DNA of 64,000 bases from Boudabousia liubingyangii. GTDB taxonomy: Bacteria > Actinomycetota > Actinomycetes > Actinomycetales > Actinomycetaceae. Position 1 is the stretch's first letter. Every line of letters begins with the position of its first letter. The stretch spans positions 186,001-250,000 of the forward strand of contig NZ_MQSU01000003.1 of the NCBI RefSeq assembly GCF_001907245.1. Reading direction: 5' to 3'. Under the pieces are notes generated by a model, which was not told the DNA's origin, did no database searches, and worked only from the letters and a program-made list of their open reading frames with translations. The translations under genes and the position numbers were made by a program. Below, piece after piece: positions 17,336 to 24,650 of this stretch.

Positions 17336-18025
17336 TTAACGCTTAGAAACGAAAATCCCCACCGCGCTGACAACCAATAGGATCGACGCGACAATGTACA
17401 TGTAGAAGCCGGCACCAAAGTTAAACTTGAAAAGTGTGTGGCCGCTTAGCATTCTCATTTCGTTCATGGTGTAAAGGCCACCAGCAATAGCTACGAAAGC
17501 TGATACCGACACGGCTGCAATTCGATTCGACTCTTTGCGGCTGCCAAGTGAAATCAAGCCTAGCACTGCTGAGATTACGAAGCCGGCGCCGATAAGTTTG
17601 CCATCCAGCCCCTCGTAATAAGCGGCCCATTGGCTGCCAGAAACGACGAAGGGTAGGAAGATGCTAAGAAGGCCAAGTACTGCCGCTAAGCCAAGCAGTA
17701 GATAGGCCCAGTCGCTTACAGCATTGAAGGTGCTCTTCAAAATCTCGGGGTTAAAGCCCATCTTTTCTGCAGGGGTCAGTGGGCGTCCGGGATTGTAAGG
17801 CTGGCCGGGCTGCTGCAGTGATGGGTTCGGTTGCGTATAGGGTTGGCCGGGCTGCTGCAGTGATGGGTTTGGTTGCGTATAGGGCTGTGCGGGCTGCGGC
17901 TGCGCTTGAGCAGGAGTCCGACCCGGCTGAGGCTGAGCGGCCTCGGGACCCTGCGGGGGAAGGTCTTGTCCACCTTGAGGTGCCTGAGGGTCCTGCGGGT
18001 AGGAGGGGTAGTTGTTGTCTGACAT
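17336..18025 (-). CDS. Pro/Gln-rich membrane protein (paralogue A)
   Basis: A 229-residue protein whose first about 90 residues are rich in Pro, Gln and Gly and contain a duplicated QPYTQPNPSLQQPG unit, followed by four hydrophobic segments separated by short loops. It is not recognised beyond being similar in layout and sequence (SLGSRK, LLGIxLPF-like segments) to the next gene, so the two are paralogues. The start at 18025 has GGAG five bases upstream; the ATG 15 bases earlier overlaps that site. Each paralogue has its own terminator with the same stem. Function unknown; proline-rich N-termini of this kind often form flexible cytoplasmic tails. Confidence 0.75.
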   Translation of the reverse strand: MSDNNYPSYPQDPQAPQGGQDLPPQGPEAAQPQPGRTPAQAQPQPAQPYTQPNPSLQQPGQPYTQPNPSLQQPGQPYNPGRPLTPAEKMGFNPEILKSTFNAVSDWAYLLLGLAAVLGLLSIFLPFVVSGSQWAAYYEGLDGKLIGAGFVISAVLGLISLGSRKESNRIAAVSVSAFVAIAGGLYTMNEMRMLSGHTLFKFNFGAGFYMYIVASILLVVSAVGIFVSKR

Positions 18026-18184
18026 TTTGTCTCCATTCATAGATTCCCGCTCTCAGTTTACCGATTGCGCCAGGGAAATGTGGAAGTTCTGGTTTATCGA
18101 AACCTTGTAATTTATAGATTCGACTTTTCCAATAGCGTCAGTAGACGTATGAAACAGTTGTTTAATAGCGGCCTCAAATAAGTT

Positions 18185-18222
18185 TTGGCCCACCGATTCC
18201 AAAGTTGAACCGGTGGGCCAAA
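18185..18222 (-). terminator. Hairpin terminator after the second Pro/Gln-rich membrane protein
   Basis: The stem TTTTGGCCCACCG...CGGTGGGCCAAA has the same arms as the terminator at 17271, with a different loop. Confidence 0.8.
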
Positions 18223-18272
18223 GGGTCTCAGTAGGCGCTAGGTGTGATTAATCGAAATCAATCCGCTTAGCT

Positions 18273-19070
18273 TCAGCGCTTGATAAAGAAGGAGGCAATT
18301 CCGCCTGCTAGGAAGGCAAGAGCGGAAAGAACTAGTAGGAAGAAACCTCCACCTAGAGATACGCCAAAGCCGTGACCGACATTAGCTGCGCCGTTAGCGT
18401 TGGCAAGGTCAATAAAGCTAATTAGGCCAGTCAGTACCGCGACGACGCCGGTCGCGATACGCAGAGCAGTCTTACGGCTACCAAGTGATAGCAGACCTAG
18501 AACGCCAACTGCCACCAAGAAGAGCAAGATGATGAAGCCATCGGGACCCTGGATTAGAGAGAACGACATTGGGCCCACGCTAATGAAGGGCAGCAGGATA
18601 CCTAGGAGTCCCAATACCACTGCACCGGCAAGGGTAAGGTAGTGCCAGTCAAGCTTCGGGTCAAAGGATTCCTTGACGCGATCAAAAGAGAAGTTCAAGC
18701 CGCTACCCGGGGCCTTAGCTGCGGGCTGGCCGGGTGCATATCCACCGGCGGCCTGAGGGTATTGAGGCGCAGCCTGAGGGGTGGCCTGTGGGTATTGAGG
18801 GGCGGCCTGGGGCGCATCCACGCCCGGCTGCGGTACGGGCTGCTGAGCGGCCTGCTGGACAGGTTCCGGCATGGGCTGGGCGACCGGCTGCTGAGCCTGG
18901 AATTCCGACTGTCCTGCCGGGGCCTCTGGCTGCTGAGTCGGGAATTCGGGCTGCTGTGCTTGGAATTCGGGCTGCCGTGGAGCGGCCGAAACAGCGGGTT
19001 CTTGAGGGGCTTCTGGAATTGGGTTTTCACCAGGGTTCTGATCTGGAACAGGAATCTGGTTATCTGACAT
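18273..19070 (-). CDS. Pro/Gln-rich membrane protein (paralogue B)
   Basis: A 265-residue protein: about 130 residues of Pro/Gln/Ala-rich low-complexity sequence with repeated QxEFQAQQPEF and QYPQA units, then four hydrophobic segments. The membrane part aligns with the neighbouring paralogue (GLLGILLPF, LGLLSLGSRKTALRIA). The start at 19070 has GGAGGAAAC directly upstream; an ATG 30 bases earlier is less likely. The N-terminal repeats are variable and could expand or contract by slippage. Family and function unknown; it diverges from the acetyltransferase gene. Confidence 0.75.
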   Translation of the reverse strand: MSDNQIPVPDQNPGENPIPEAPQEPAVSAAPRQPEFQAQQPEFPTQQPEAPAGQSEFQAQQPVAQPMPEPVQQAAQQPVPQPGVDAPQAAPQYPQATPQAAPQYPQAAGGYAPGQPAAKAPGSGLNFSFDRVKESFDPKLDWHYLTLAGAVVLGLLGILLPFISVGPMSFSLIQGPDGFIILLFLVAVGVLGLLSLGSRKTALRIATGVVAVLTGLISFIDLANANGAANVGHGFGVSLGGGFFLLVLSALAFLAGGIASFFIKR

Positions 19071-19221
19071 GTTTCCTCCGTAAGTTGTAGTGCCAGACAT
19101 ATCATAGTCCGTAAAGGGAGAGTAAACCAGAGTAAATATGCCGGATTTCTTAATGTGCTTTTTAACGGTTACTCTAGGGGAAACTCTTTTAAGGACGACT
19201 TCTTCGGATAGGTGAAGGTGA

Positions 19222-19776
19222 ATGGCTGATTCAACGCAGCTTCGGTTTGTGGACGCTTGCGGCAGTGACGCCCGCTTGGGGGAGGGTCTGATTGTGGGGT
19301 GTCAACAGGTTCGCCAGCAGGTTTTCGTGGGAGAGCAGGGCGTGAGTCTAGACCTAGAGATTGATGGGCGGGATCCGCTTCCTTCCACCCACCACCTATT
19401 GGCTTTGGAACTTGGTTTGGAACCGACTGATTCGCTAGAAGACTTGGAGGCTCTAAGCTCAGGAAAACCGGTTGGTACGGGCCGCCTGTTACTGGATTCG
19501 GCCCACCCCGGTAGTGTCCACTTAGGGCGTTTGGCGGTCCTTTCAGATTGGCGAGGTCGCGGCCTGGGTTCTGAGCTTTTGTCCCGTTTAGAGCAGATCG
19601 CCTTAAGGGAGTACGGGCGCTCTGAAGCGGGAACCCAAAGCGTTAAGGTGGTTTTGTCCGCTCAGCTTCAGGCCCTAGATTTTTATACCCAGCGGGGGTA
19701 TATGCCGGTGCGGGAAGAAACCCATTTTGAAGCCGGGATTGAGCATCTAGAAGTGGCGAAAGTGCTGGCTCAATAA
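19222..19776 (+). CDS. GNAT-family N-acetyltransferase
   Basis: A 184-residue acetyltransferase that should transfer an acetyl group from acetyl-CoA to an amine. The acetyl-CoA-binding motif A is visible as HLGRLAVLSDWRGRGLGSEL (R-G-x-G), and the late motif ALDFYTQRGYMP is typical of GNAT enzymes. The N-terminal VRQQVFVGEQGVSLDLEIDG resembles the ElaA-like subgroup. The ATG at 19222 follows GGTGAAGGTGA. It stands alone between divergent and convergent neighbours; the substrate cannot be predicted. Confidence 0.85.
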   Translation: MADSTQLRFVDACGSDARLGEGLIVGCQQVRQQVFVGEQGVSLDLEIDGRDPLPSTHHLLALELGLEPTDSLEDLEALSSGKPVGTGRLLLDSAHPGSVHLGRLAVLSDWRGRGLGSELLSRLEQIALREYGRSEAGTQSVKVVLSAQLQALDFYTQRGYMPVREETHFEAGIEHLEVAKVLAQ

Positions 19777-19813
19777 GCGAACGGAAGGATTCTGGGGGCG
19801 TTTAGGTGGGTGC

Positions 19814-20764
19814 CTAGTGGTTAATTTCTTCGTGTTCCGCGTGGTTCGCGGGTTCTAGCTGGAAGGTTGTGTGGCTCAGTTTTAGGTTGTGGTGGTGACG
19901 AGCGCACTCTTCGAGATTGTGTAGTAGCTGGGCTTGCTGCTCAATCGAGGTGGCGTTAGTGCCCACATGTGCTGTCAGCGCATAAATCCCAGTTTGAATT
20001 GTGGACACATGTAGGTCATGAACTGAGACCACATTGGGTAGTTCCAAAATGTGTTGGCGTAGTGCCTGCAAGTCTAACTGGCTGGGAGTGGCCTCAAGCA
20101 GAATCTGGACGGCACTGCGCAGCAGGGTAACGGCACGGGGAACCATTAGAACCACAATCAGAAGTGAAGCTATCGCGTCAATCCGTTGCCAGCCCCAAAC
20201 CCAAGCTACCAGCCCGGCAATAACTACGGCCAGTGACCCAAAAGCGTCGTTCGCTACTTCAAGGAACGCCGCCTTCATGTTTAGGGAATCGTGCCGGCCA
20301 CCGGAAAGAATCAGCAGTGAAATCACATTCGCTACCAAACCGATTACGCCAATGATGACCATTGGCTTGGGGTCTAGAGATTCTGGTTGGACCAAACGCC
20401 AAATCGCTTCCCAAGTAACCAGGGCGCTAATGATGATCAGCATACCGGCCTGGAGGGCGGCGGCTAAAACTTCGCTTCGTGCCCAACCCCAGGTATAACG
20501 GTCGCTGCGTGGCCGAAGCATTAATCGGGCCGCAATCAAGGCCACGATCAGCCCGGTCGAATCAACTGCCATGTGGCCGGCATCCGCTGCCAGCGCCAAG
20601 GACTGGGACCACCAGGCACCCACTAGTTCCGCCACTAAAATCACCAGCGTGACCAAAAGTGCCCACATTAAACGTCGGGCCGAAGCGTGCGTATGGGAAT
20701 GAGTGTGCCCGTGCGAATGTCCGCCCTGCTGTGGGGAGTGCTGGTGATCGTGGGAAGTAGTCAC
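19814..20764 (-). CDS. Cation diffusion facilitator (CDF) metal exporter
   Basis: A 316-residue membrane protein of the CDF family (CzcD/ZitB type), exporting Zn2+ or a related divalent metal in exchange for protons. It begins with a His-rich segment (HSHGHTHSHTHAS), has six hydrophobic segments, the metal-site motifs DAGHMAVD and ANDAFGS in helices 2 and 5, and a C-terminal cytoplasmic domain ending in a second His cluster (ARHHHNLKLSHTTF). The start is GTG at 20764, six bases after AAAGG. It lies downstream of ridA but behind that gene's terminator, so it probably has its own promoter. Metal specificity is inferred from the family only. Confidence 0.9.
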   Translation of the reverse strand: MTTSHDHQHSPQQGGHSHGHTHSHTHASARRLMWALLVTLVILVAELVGAWWSQSLALAADAGHMAVDSTGLIVALIAARLMLRPRSDRYTWGWARSEVLAAALQAGMLIIISALVTWEAIWRLVQPESLDPKPMVIIGVIGLVANVISLLILSGGRHDSLNMKAAFLEVANDAFGSLAVVIAGLVAWVWGWQRIDAIASLLIVVLMVPRAVTLLRSAVQILLEATPSQLDLQALRQHILELPNVVSVHDLHVSTIQTGIYALTAHVGTNATSIEQQAQLLHNLEECARHHHNLKLSHTTFQLEPANHAEHEEINH

Positions 20765-20796
20765 TAATAGCCTTTATGGGGAAAGTGAAAGGGGTT

Positions 20797-20836
20797 AAAA
20801 AGAAACCTGGGGACTTGGGGCTACCAAGCCCCCAGG
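20797..20836 (-). terminator. Rho-independent terminator after ridA
   Basis: Leftward, the hairpin CCTGGGGGCTTGG / CCAAGTCCCCAGG (13 pairs, one wobble, five-base loop) is followed by TTTCTTTTT. Confidence 0.88.
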
Positions 20837-20878
20837 GGAGCAAAAACCTAGGGTTTCCTAGGTGTTAGCGCTTTAGGC

Positions 20879-21346
20879 TCAGTTTTCTTCAGCTAGGAAG
20901 AATTCGGCCTCGACCTCAACTGAGGCGTCTAGCGGTAGAGCGGCCATGCCCACGGCAGAGCGAGCGTGATCCTGACCGAAAACCTGGGCGAATAGTTCGG
21001 AAGCGCCGTTAATAACGGCAGCCTGGCCGAAGAAGTCGGGCTTGGAAGAAACGAAACCAAGGACCTTAACGACGCCACCTAGACGGTCAACGCCGCCGGC
21101 TACCTGAGCGGCAGCGGCAATGGCGTTCAGGGCGCAAGCCTGAGCGGCAGCAGCAGCGTCTTCTACGGAAGCGCCGCCTTCGCCAACGGCACCGGTGGAA
21201 ACTAGGTTGCCGTCCTTGAGGGGCAGCTGGCCGGAAGTGCGTACGACGCCGCGGTCCATGATGGCGGGGGTGTAGGCGGCTACGGGCTTAGCAACCTCGG
21301 GTAGTTCTAGGCCTAGTTCAGCAAGCTTTTCAGAGGGTTTCGTCAT
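20879..21346 (-). CDS. ridA: RidA/YjgF-family enamine/imine deaminase
   Basis: A 155-residue protein of the RidA family, which hydrolyses reactive enamine or imine intermediates released by pyridoxal-phosphate enzymes and so protects metabolism. The sequence shows the family pattern: RTSGQLPLKDG near residue 35 and, near the C-terminus, the conserved Arg in DHARSAVGMAALPLDASVEVEAEFF. It is longer than classical RidA (about 128 residues) and resembles the related YjgF subgroup with an N-terminal extension. The ATG at 21346 follows AAGGAAAATC. It is followed by a strong terminator and appears monocistronic. Confidence 0.85.
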   Translation of the reverse strand: MTKPSEKLAELGLELPEVAKPVAAYTPAIMDRGVVRTSGQLPLKDGNLVSTGAVGEGGASVEDAAAAAQACALNAIAAAAQVAGGVDRLGGVVKVLGFVSSKPDFFGQAAVINGASELFAQVFGQDHARSAVGMAALPLDASVEVEAEFFLAEEN

Positions 21347-21505
21347 GATTTTCCTTCAATCTTATTCGGTTACGTGGCCAGTCTTGGGCACGAAAGCTGT
21401 CGGGATTAAGTCTAACTTTTGGGCCTTGGGGAAAGCTAGTGAATTTGCGGGATTTCACCCTTAGGTAGTGTGATTTCCGAGGGGGTTTGGGCGCCTATTG
21501 GGTGG

Positions 21506-21583
21506 GGTGACGCTAGGGGGGATGGTGACGCCAGGGGAGTGAGGATGGTGATGCTGGGGGATTGGGGATGGTGACGCTAGGGG
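21506..21583 (+). repeat. Four imperfect GGTGACGCTAGGGG repeats
   Basis: Copies start at 21506, 21524, 21547 and 21570; the first and last are identical and the middle two differ at one and two positions. They sit directly upstream of the regulator promoter. They may be remnants of slippage or binding sites; no function can be stated. Confidence 0.6.
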
Positions 21584-21599
21584 AGTGGGGGGAACAGGC

Positions 21600-21641
21600 T
21601 TGACGCCTTACTGTGCTACCTGTATTATCTGTAGTAATACA
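21600..21641 (+). promoter_or_regulatory. Promoter and palindromic operator of the YtrA-type regulator
   Basis: TTGACG (21600-21605) and TATTAT (21623-21628) are 17 bases apart. The -10 is embedded in the inverted repeat TGTATTA-N7-TAATACA (21621-21641), the operator type expected for YtrA-like GntR repressors, so autoregulation is likely. Confidence 0.75.
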
Positions 21642-21658
21642 AGTAAGGAGGTGTGAAG

Positions 21659-22039
21659 ATGATTCTAGAACTCGACGAATACAGCGAAGTTCCCATCTTC
21701 CAACAAATTCACGACCAGATCGTCTTCGGCATTGCTCGCGGTGAGCTCCCACCCGGAACCGCACTGGCCTCCGTCCGCTCCCTAGCCATGGACCTAGCAA
21801 TCAACCCAGCCACGGTCAAAAAAGCCTACGACCTTCTAAAAGCCGAGGGGGTCATTGCCACCACCCGTCGTGACGGTTCCGTGGTCATCGAACCCGGACA
21901 AGCCACCCCCGAACAGGTAGCCCAACTAGAAGGCGACCTGAAAGTGAGCCTAGCGCGCGCCCTCGCCCAAGGAATGGACTCGCAGGCCACCAAAGAAATC
22001 TTCCAAAACGTCCTCAACCAATTCCGTCCCGCGAACTAG
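21659..22039 (+). CDS. GntR-family transcriptional regulator, YtrA subfamily
   Basis: A 126-residue repressor: an N-terminal winged helix (YSEVPIFQQIHDQIVFGIARG, SVRSLAMDLAINPATVKKAYDLL) followed by only two helices for dimerisation, the short architecture of YtrA regulators. These usually control an adjacent membrane or ABC transporter operon and respond to cell-envelope stress. The ATG at 21659 is seven bases after AAGGAGG; a GTG two codons upstream is too close to that site. It is followed after 30 bases by a DUF1648-type membrane protein, the usual kind of partner. The palindrome over its promoter fits self-control of both genes. Confidence 0.9.
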   Translation: MILELDEYSEVPIFQQIHDQIVFGIARGELPPGTALASVRSLAMDLAINPATVKKAYDLLKAEGVIATTRRDGSVVIEPGQATPEQVAQLEGDLKVSLARALAQGMDSQATKEIFQNVLNQFRPAN

Positions 22040-22069
22040 TAGCGGCCGCACTTTTAGAAAGGAATCAAC

Positions 22070-23197
22070 ATGACTTTCAGCATCATCATTGCGGTAACCA
22101 TCCTATTGATTGCTACGGTTATGCACTTTTTGCCCGCATACACTCCGGTCGATGCTCCCCTAGGGGTGAGCGTTCCGGCTAGCCGACGGGAAGACCTGGT
22201 AGTTTTGGCGGCCTGGCAACGCTTCCGAAAGATCAATGCCGTCAGCGCCGTCGCACTGTTAGTGATCACCGTGATCCTAGGGGTAACGGGGCATGAACTT
22301 ATCAATATTGCCTGGATCTATCTTCAGATCGGCGTGGTGTTCTATAACTGGATTAGCACTCGGAAACTGATCCAGAAAGCCAAAACAGTGCAGGGTTGGT
22401 ACCAGGAGGTACACACTGCGCTGCGTGGCTCCACCGACGCGGGTAAGCCCCTGAATGTGCTGGATCCAATCCCCGTTCCCTGGTGGGGCTTTATTACCTC
22501 GATTGTGCTCAGCGCGGCCTTCGCGCTACTGCTGTGGTGGCGCTGGGCTGATATTCCCCAAAGCTACCCCTCCCACTGGGGCCCGGATATGCAGCCGGAC
22601 GCCTGGACCCAAAAGAGCGTGCTAGGGGTCTCGGCGGGCGTAATAATTGCCCTCTTATTTAACTTCCTAATGCTGGCCGTCACCATGATTCCCTGGTACG
22701 GGCGGATCAACCTGCGAAGCACAAACACTCCGCTGGGGCGGGCTCGACTACAATCCCAAATGGAAATGACCCAAAGCCTAATGGGTGGCCTAATGATCCT
22801 ACTGACGATCCTCCTAGCCCCCATGGCCCTGGCACCGCTAGAGACGGTTTCCTACTATCAGGTCTACCTGATCATTGGGGCCCTAGTACTGCTGGCAATC
22901 TACTTGGTGCTCACCTATGTGTTGATTGGGCGGGCCGGTAAAGCCGCCGAGGCTGAAGTAACCCAGGCTCTGGGAGATGCTGCGACCCAACCCCAGTGGG
23001 AAATCCCCGACCGGGACCGCTTCTTCAAAATGGGTATGTTCTACTACAACCCGGAAGACCCGGCCCTATTCGTAGAAAAGCGCAGCGGAGTATCCGTAGA
23101 TTTTAACTACGGTAACCGTCGCTCCTGGTGGTTCGTGGGAGGGATCCTGCTGCTGATCGTAGCAATGTCGGTTATTCCGTCGGTGACGCTGGGATAA
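22070..23197 (+). CDS. DUF1648/DUF5808-type integral membrane protein
   Basis: A 375-residue membrane protein with about seven hydrophobic segments. The central part (WADIPQSYPSHWGPDMQPDAW) matches the DUF1648 signature, and near the C-terminus FKMGMFYYNPEDPALFVEKR resembles DUF5808. Such proteins are typically encoded next to YtrA-like GntR regulators, as here; their biochemical role is unknown. An AAAGGA stands seven bases upstream of the ATG. It converges on tatC, with 73 bases between that contain an imperfect ACCCTAGGGT duplication but no clear terminator. Confidence 0.85.
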   Translation: MTFSIIIAVTILLIATVMHFLPAYTPVDAPLGVSVPASRREDLVVLAAWQRFRKINAVSAVALLVITVILGVTGHELINIAWIYLQIGVVFYNWISTRKLIQKAKTVQGWYQEVHTALRGSTDAGKPLNVLDPIPVPWWGFITSIVLSAAFALLLWWRWADIPQSYPSHWGPDMQPDAWTQKSVLGVSAGVIIALLFNFLMLAVTMIPWYGRINLRSTNTPLGRARLQSQMEMTQSLMGGLMILLTILLAPMALAPLETVSYYQVYLIIGALVLLAIYLVLTYVLIGRAGKAAEAEVTQALGDAATQPQWEIPDRDRFFKMGMFYYNPEDPALFVEKRSGVSVDFNYGNRRSWWFVGGILLLIVAMSVIPSVTLG

Positions 23198-23270
23198 TCG
23201 TGGACCGTCCGGGAACCTAGGGTACTCGTGACCTTGCGTGAACCCTAGGGTGAGCGAACAACAGAACAGA

Positions 23271-24032
23271 CTAAACTGGCTGGGCCTGTCGCCTTAACTG
23301 GCGGCGGGCCCACCATTCACGTAGGAAACAAACGCCTAGGGCCAGCCCCCACAGGGACATTAAGATCAAACCTTGCACCAGCATGGACCAGATGCCGGGC
23401 AGGGGATTAGCAATGGCAGCAAAGGTAAAAGCGGTCATAATGGCCGCGCGCCAATAAGAGAGAATCGTGCGGGCTGACAAGACCCCAACGAAGTTCAGAA
23501 GCACCAAAACTAGGGGCACTAGGGCAGAAATCCCGAAGAGGATCACCACCGCCATATAAAAGCGCAGATAGGCGTCCGCCTCCAGTAGCAGGGCGCCACC
23601 GGTGGGGGTGAAAGTTGAAAGCACCCGGACTGCTCGGGGTGCAGTCCAGGCACCAAGGACCGAACCGGCAGCAAATAGAACCAGTGCCGCCCCTAGGAAG
23701 GACCAAAAATAGAGTTTTTCGCGCCGCAGTAAACCGGGCGCCACAAATAGCCAGAGCTGCGCAATCCACCAGGGGGCGGAAATCAGTGCCCCCGCCCAGA
23801 GGGCCACGCGAAGGTGCAGGTCGAAGGCAGCTCCGACAGTAGTGAAAGAGAGGATTCCGCCGGACTGCGCCAGCGGTTTAAACATGAAGGCAACTAGCGG
23901 ATCAAAAACGAACCAGCCGGCAATCGCGCCCATCAGCAGTCCTAGGACTGCCCAAAGTAGTCGCTTACGCAGCTCCGCCAGATGTTCCAGCAGTGTCATT
24001 TGCGCTGGCAACGGAGGCGTTGTTGTCGTCAT
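23271..24032 (-). CDS. tatC: Twin-arginine translocase subunit TatC
   Basis: The 253-residue core receptor of the Tat system, which recognises twin-arginine signal peptides and exports folded proteins. The N-terminal MTLLEHLAELRKRL motif and six hydrophobic segments are clear, with FVAPGLLRREK after the second to third helix. The start is uncertain: ATG at 24032 gives a TTTTPPL extension, while ATG at 23999 begins exactly at the family motif; neither has a strong ribosome-binding site, and both lie inside tatA, so translation is probably coupled. It is the last gene of the efeU-efeO-efeB-tatB-tatA-tatC series. Confidence 0.93.
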   Translation of the reverse strand: MTTTTPPLPAQMTLLEHLAELRKRLLWAVLGLLMGAIAGWFVFDPLVAFMFKPLAQSGGILSFTTVGAAFDLHLRVALWAGALISAPWWIAQLWLFVAPGLLRREKLYFWSFLGAALVLFAAGSVLGAWTAPRAVRVLSTFTPTGGALLLEADAYLRFYMAVVILFGISALVPLVLVLLNFVGVLSARTILSYWRAAIMTAFTFAAIANPLPGIWSMLVQGLILMSLWGLALGVCFLREWWARRQLRRQAQPV

Positions 24033-24165
24033 CAGATAGTTCCCGAACTTCCTTCTTCAAAATCTTAAGAGACTGACCAATGGAACGAGCCACCTCTGGG
24101 AGCTTGGGTGCCCCAAAGATGATCAGTGCGATCAGTAGCAGAATAAAAATGTGTGATGGCCTCAT
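23965..24165 (-). CDS. tatA: Twin-arginine translocase subunit TatA
   Basis: A 66-residue pore-forming Tat component: a single N-terminal transmembrane helix, the hinge FGAPKLPEVARSIG, an amphipathic helix (SLKILKKEVREL) and a short polar tail. It starts within the end of tatB (ATGA overlap) with AGGAGG seven bases before the ATG, and its own end overlaps tatC. This is shorter than many actinobacterial TatA proteins but complete. Confidence 0.92.
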   Translation of the reverse strand: MRPSHIFILLLIALIIFGAPKLPEVARSIGQSLKILKKEVRELSDDDNNASVASANDTAGTSGGAA

Positions 24166-24494
24166 AGTTGAGCCTCCTGTTTTTCTAATTGTTTCTTGGT
24201 CATGTCAGAACCCAAAGTGGCCCATGAGTCTAATTCGGAATGAAGCTCTTGCTGGACCTGACTAAAAGCCTGGAAGGTCTCACCCTGCGGTCCCAGCTCG
24301 GAAGAAAGCTCCGGATTCAAAAGCTGTGCCTCCTGCGCCACCCGCTGCCTAGTAGCGGCCGAAAAATCGCGCAGGGTAGCCAAGGAAGAGCGGATCCAAG
24401 CCAGCCCAGCCGCCAACTGTTGCGGCCCAAAAATCAGCAGCGCCAAAACCAGCAGCACGCCGGCCTCGGCCCAATTAATGCCAAAAAACTCCAA
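24162..24494 (-). CDS. tatB: Twin-arginine translocase subunit TatB
   Basis: A 110-residue protein with one N-terminal hydrophobic helix, the GP hinge (LLIFGPQQLAAGLAW) and a longer amphipathic and charged tail, the TatB pattern. TatB works with TatC as the receptor for Tat substrates. The start codon is TTG at 24494, preceded by GGAAGGGGG. It lies 132 bases downstream of efeB, and that gap is partly filled by a 15-base tandem repeat. A pair of TatA-like proteins cannot be excluded, but the GP hinge and tail length favour TatB. Confidence 0.85.
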   Translation of the reverse strand: MEFFGINWAEAGVLLVLALLIFGPQQLAAGLAWIRSSLATLRDFSAATRQRVAQEAQLLNPELSSELGPQGETFQAFSQVQQELHSELDSWATLGSDMTKKQLEKQEAQL

Positions 24495-24575
24495 CTTGGA
24501 TCCCCCTTCCTTTATCGATCTAAGTCGGCTAAATCAACGAATTCAGCAGTGCTAGCTTGGTGCCAACTCACCTAT

Positions 24576-24650
24576 CAGTGACTGAATTGCCAGCGACTAA
24601 CTTCGCAGTGACTAGCCCAGCAATAACTAACCCAGCAGTGACTGCCCCAC
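24576..24650 (-). repeat. Five tandem 15-base repeats across the end of efeB
   Basis: Units of the pattern CAGTGACTnnnnnnn start at 24576, 24591, 24606, 24621 and 24636 (plus strand), with a strict 15-base period and several substitutions. The efeB stop codon lies in the fourth unit and the last residues (VGQSLLG) are encoded by units four and five. Confidence 0.85.

Larger units (their letters stand above)
21347..21658. other. 312-base region upstream of the GntR-type regulator
   Basis: It holds the start signals of ridA on the left, four imperfect G-rich repeats (21506-21583) and the GntR-type promoter with its operator (21600-21641). A leftward open frame here (21513-21800) is only the shadow of the repeats. 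Confidence 0.5.

Noticed and set aside
18642-19105. Long open frames on the plus strand and in another minus frame across the second Pro/Gln-rich gene
   Set aside because: They are shadows of the low-complexity repeats; no ribosome sites and no plausible protein composition.
23198-23270. Duplicated ACCCTAGGGT as a terminator between the DUF1648 gene and tatC
   Set aside because: The copies are imperfect and not followed by a T tract; function cannot be supported.
24576-24650. Regular repeats as a CRISPR array
   Set aside because: Units are 15 bases with no spacers, partly coding, and no cas genes are present.
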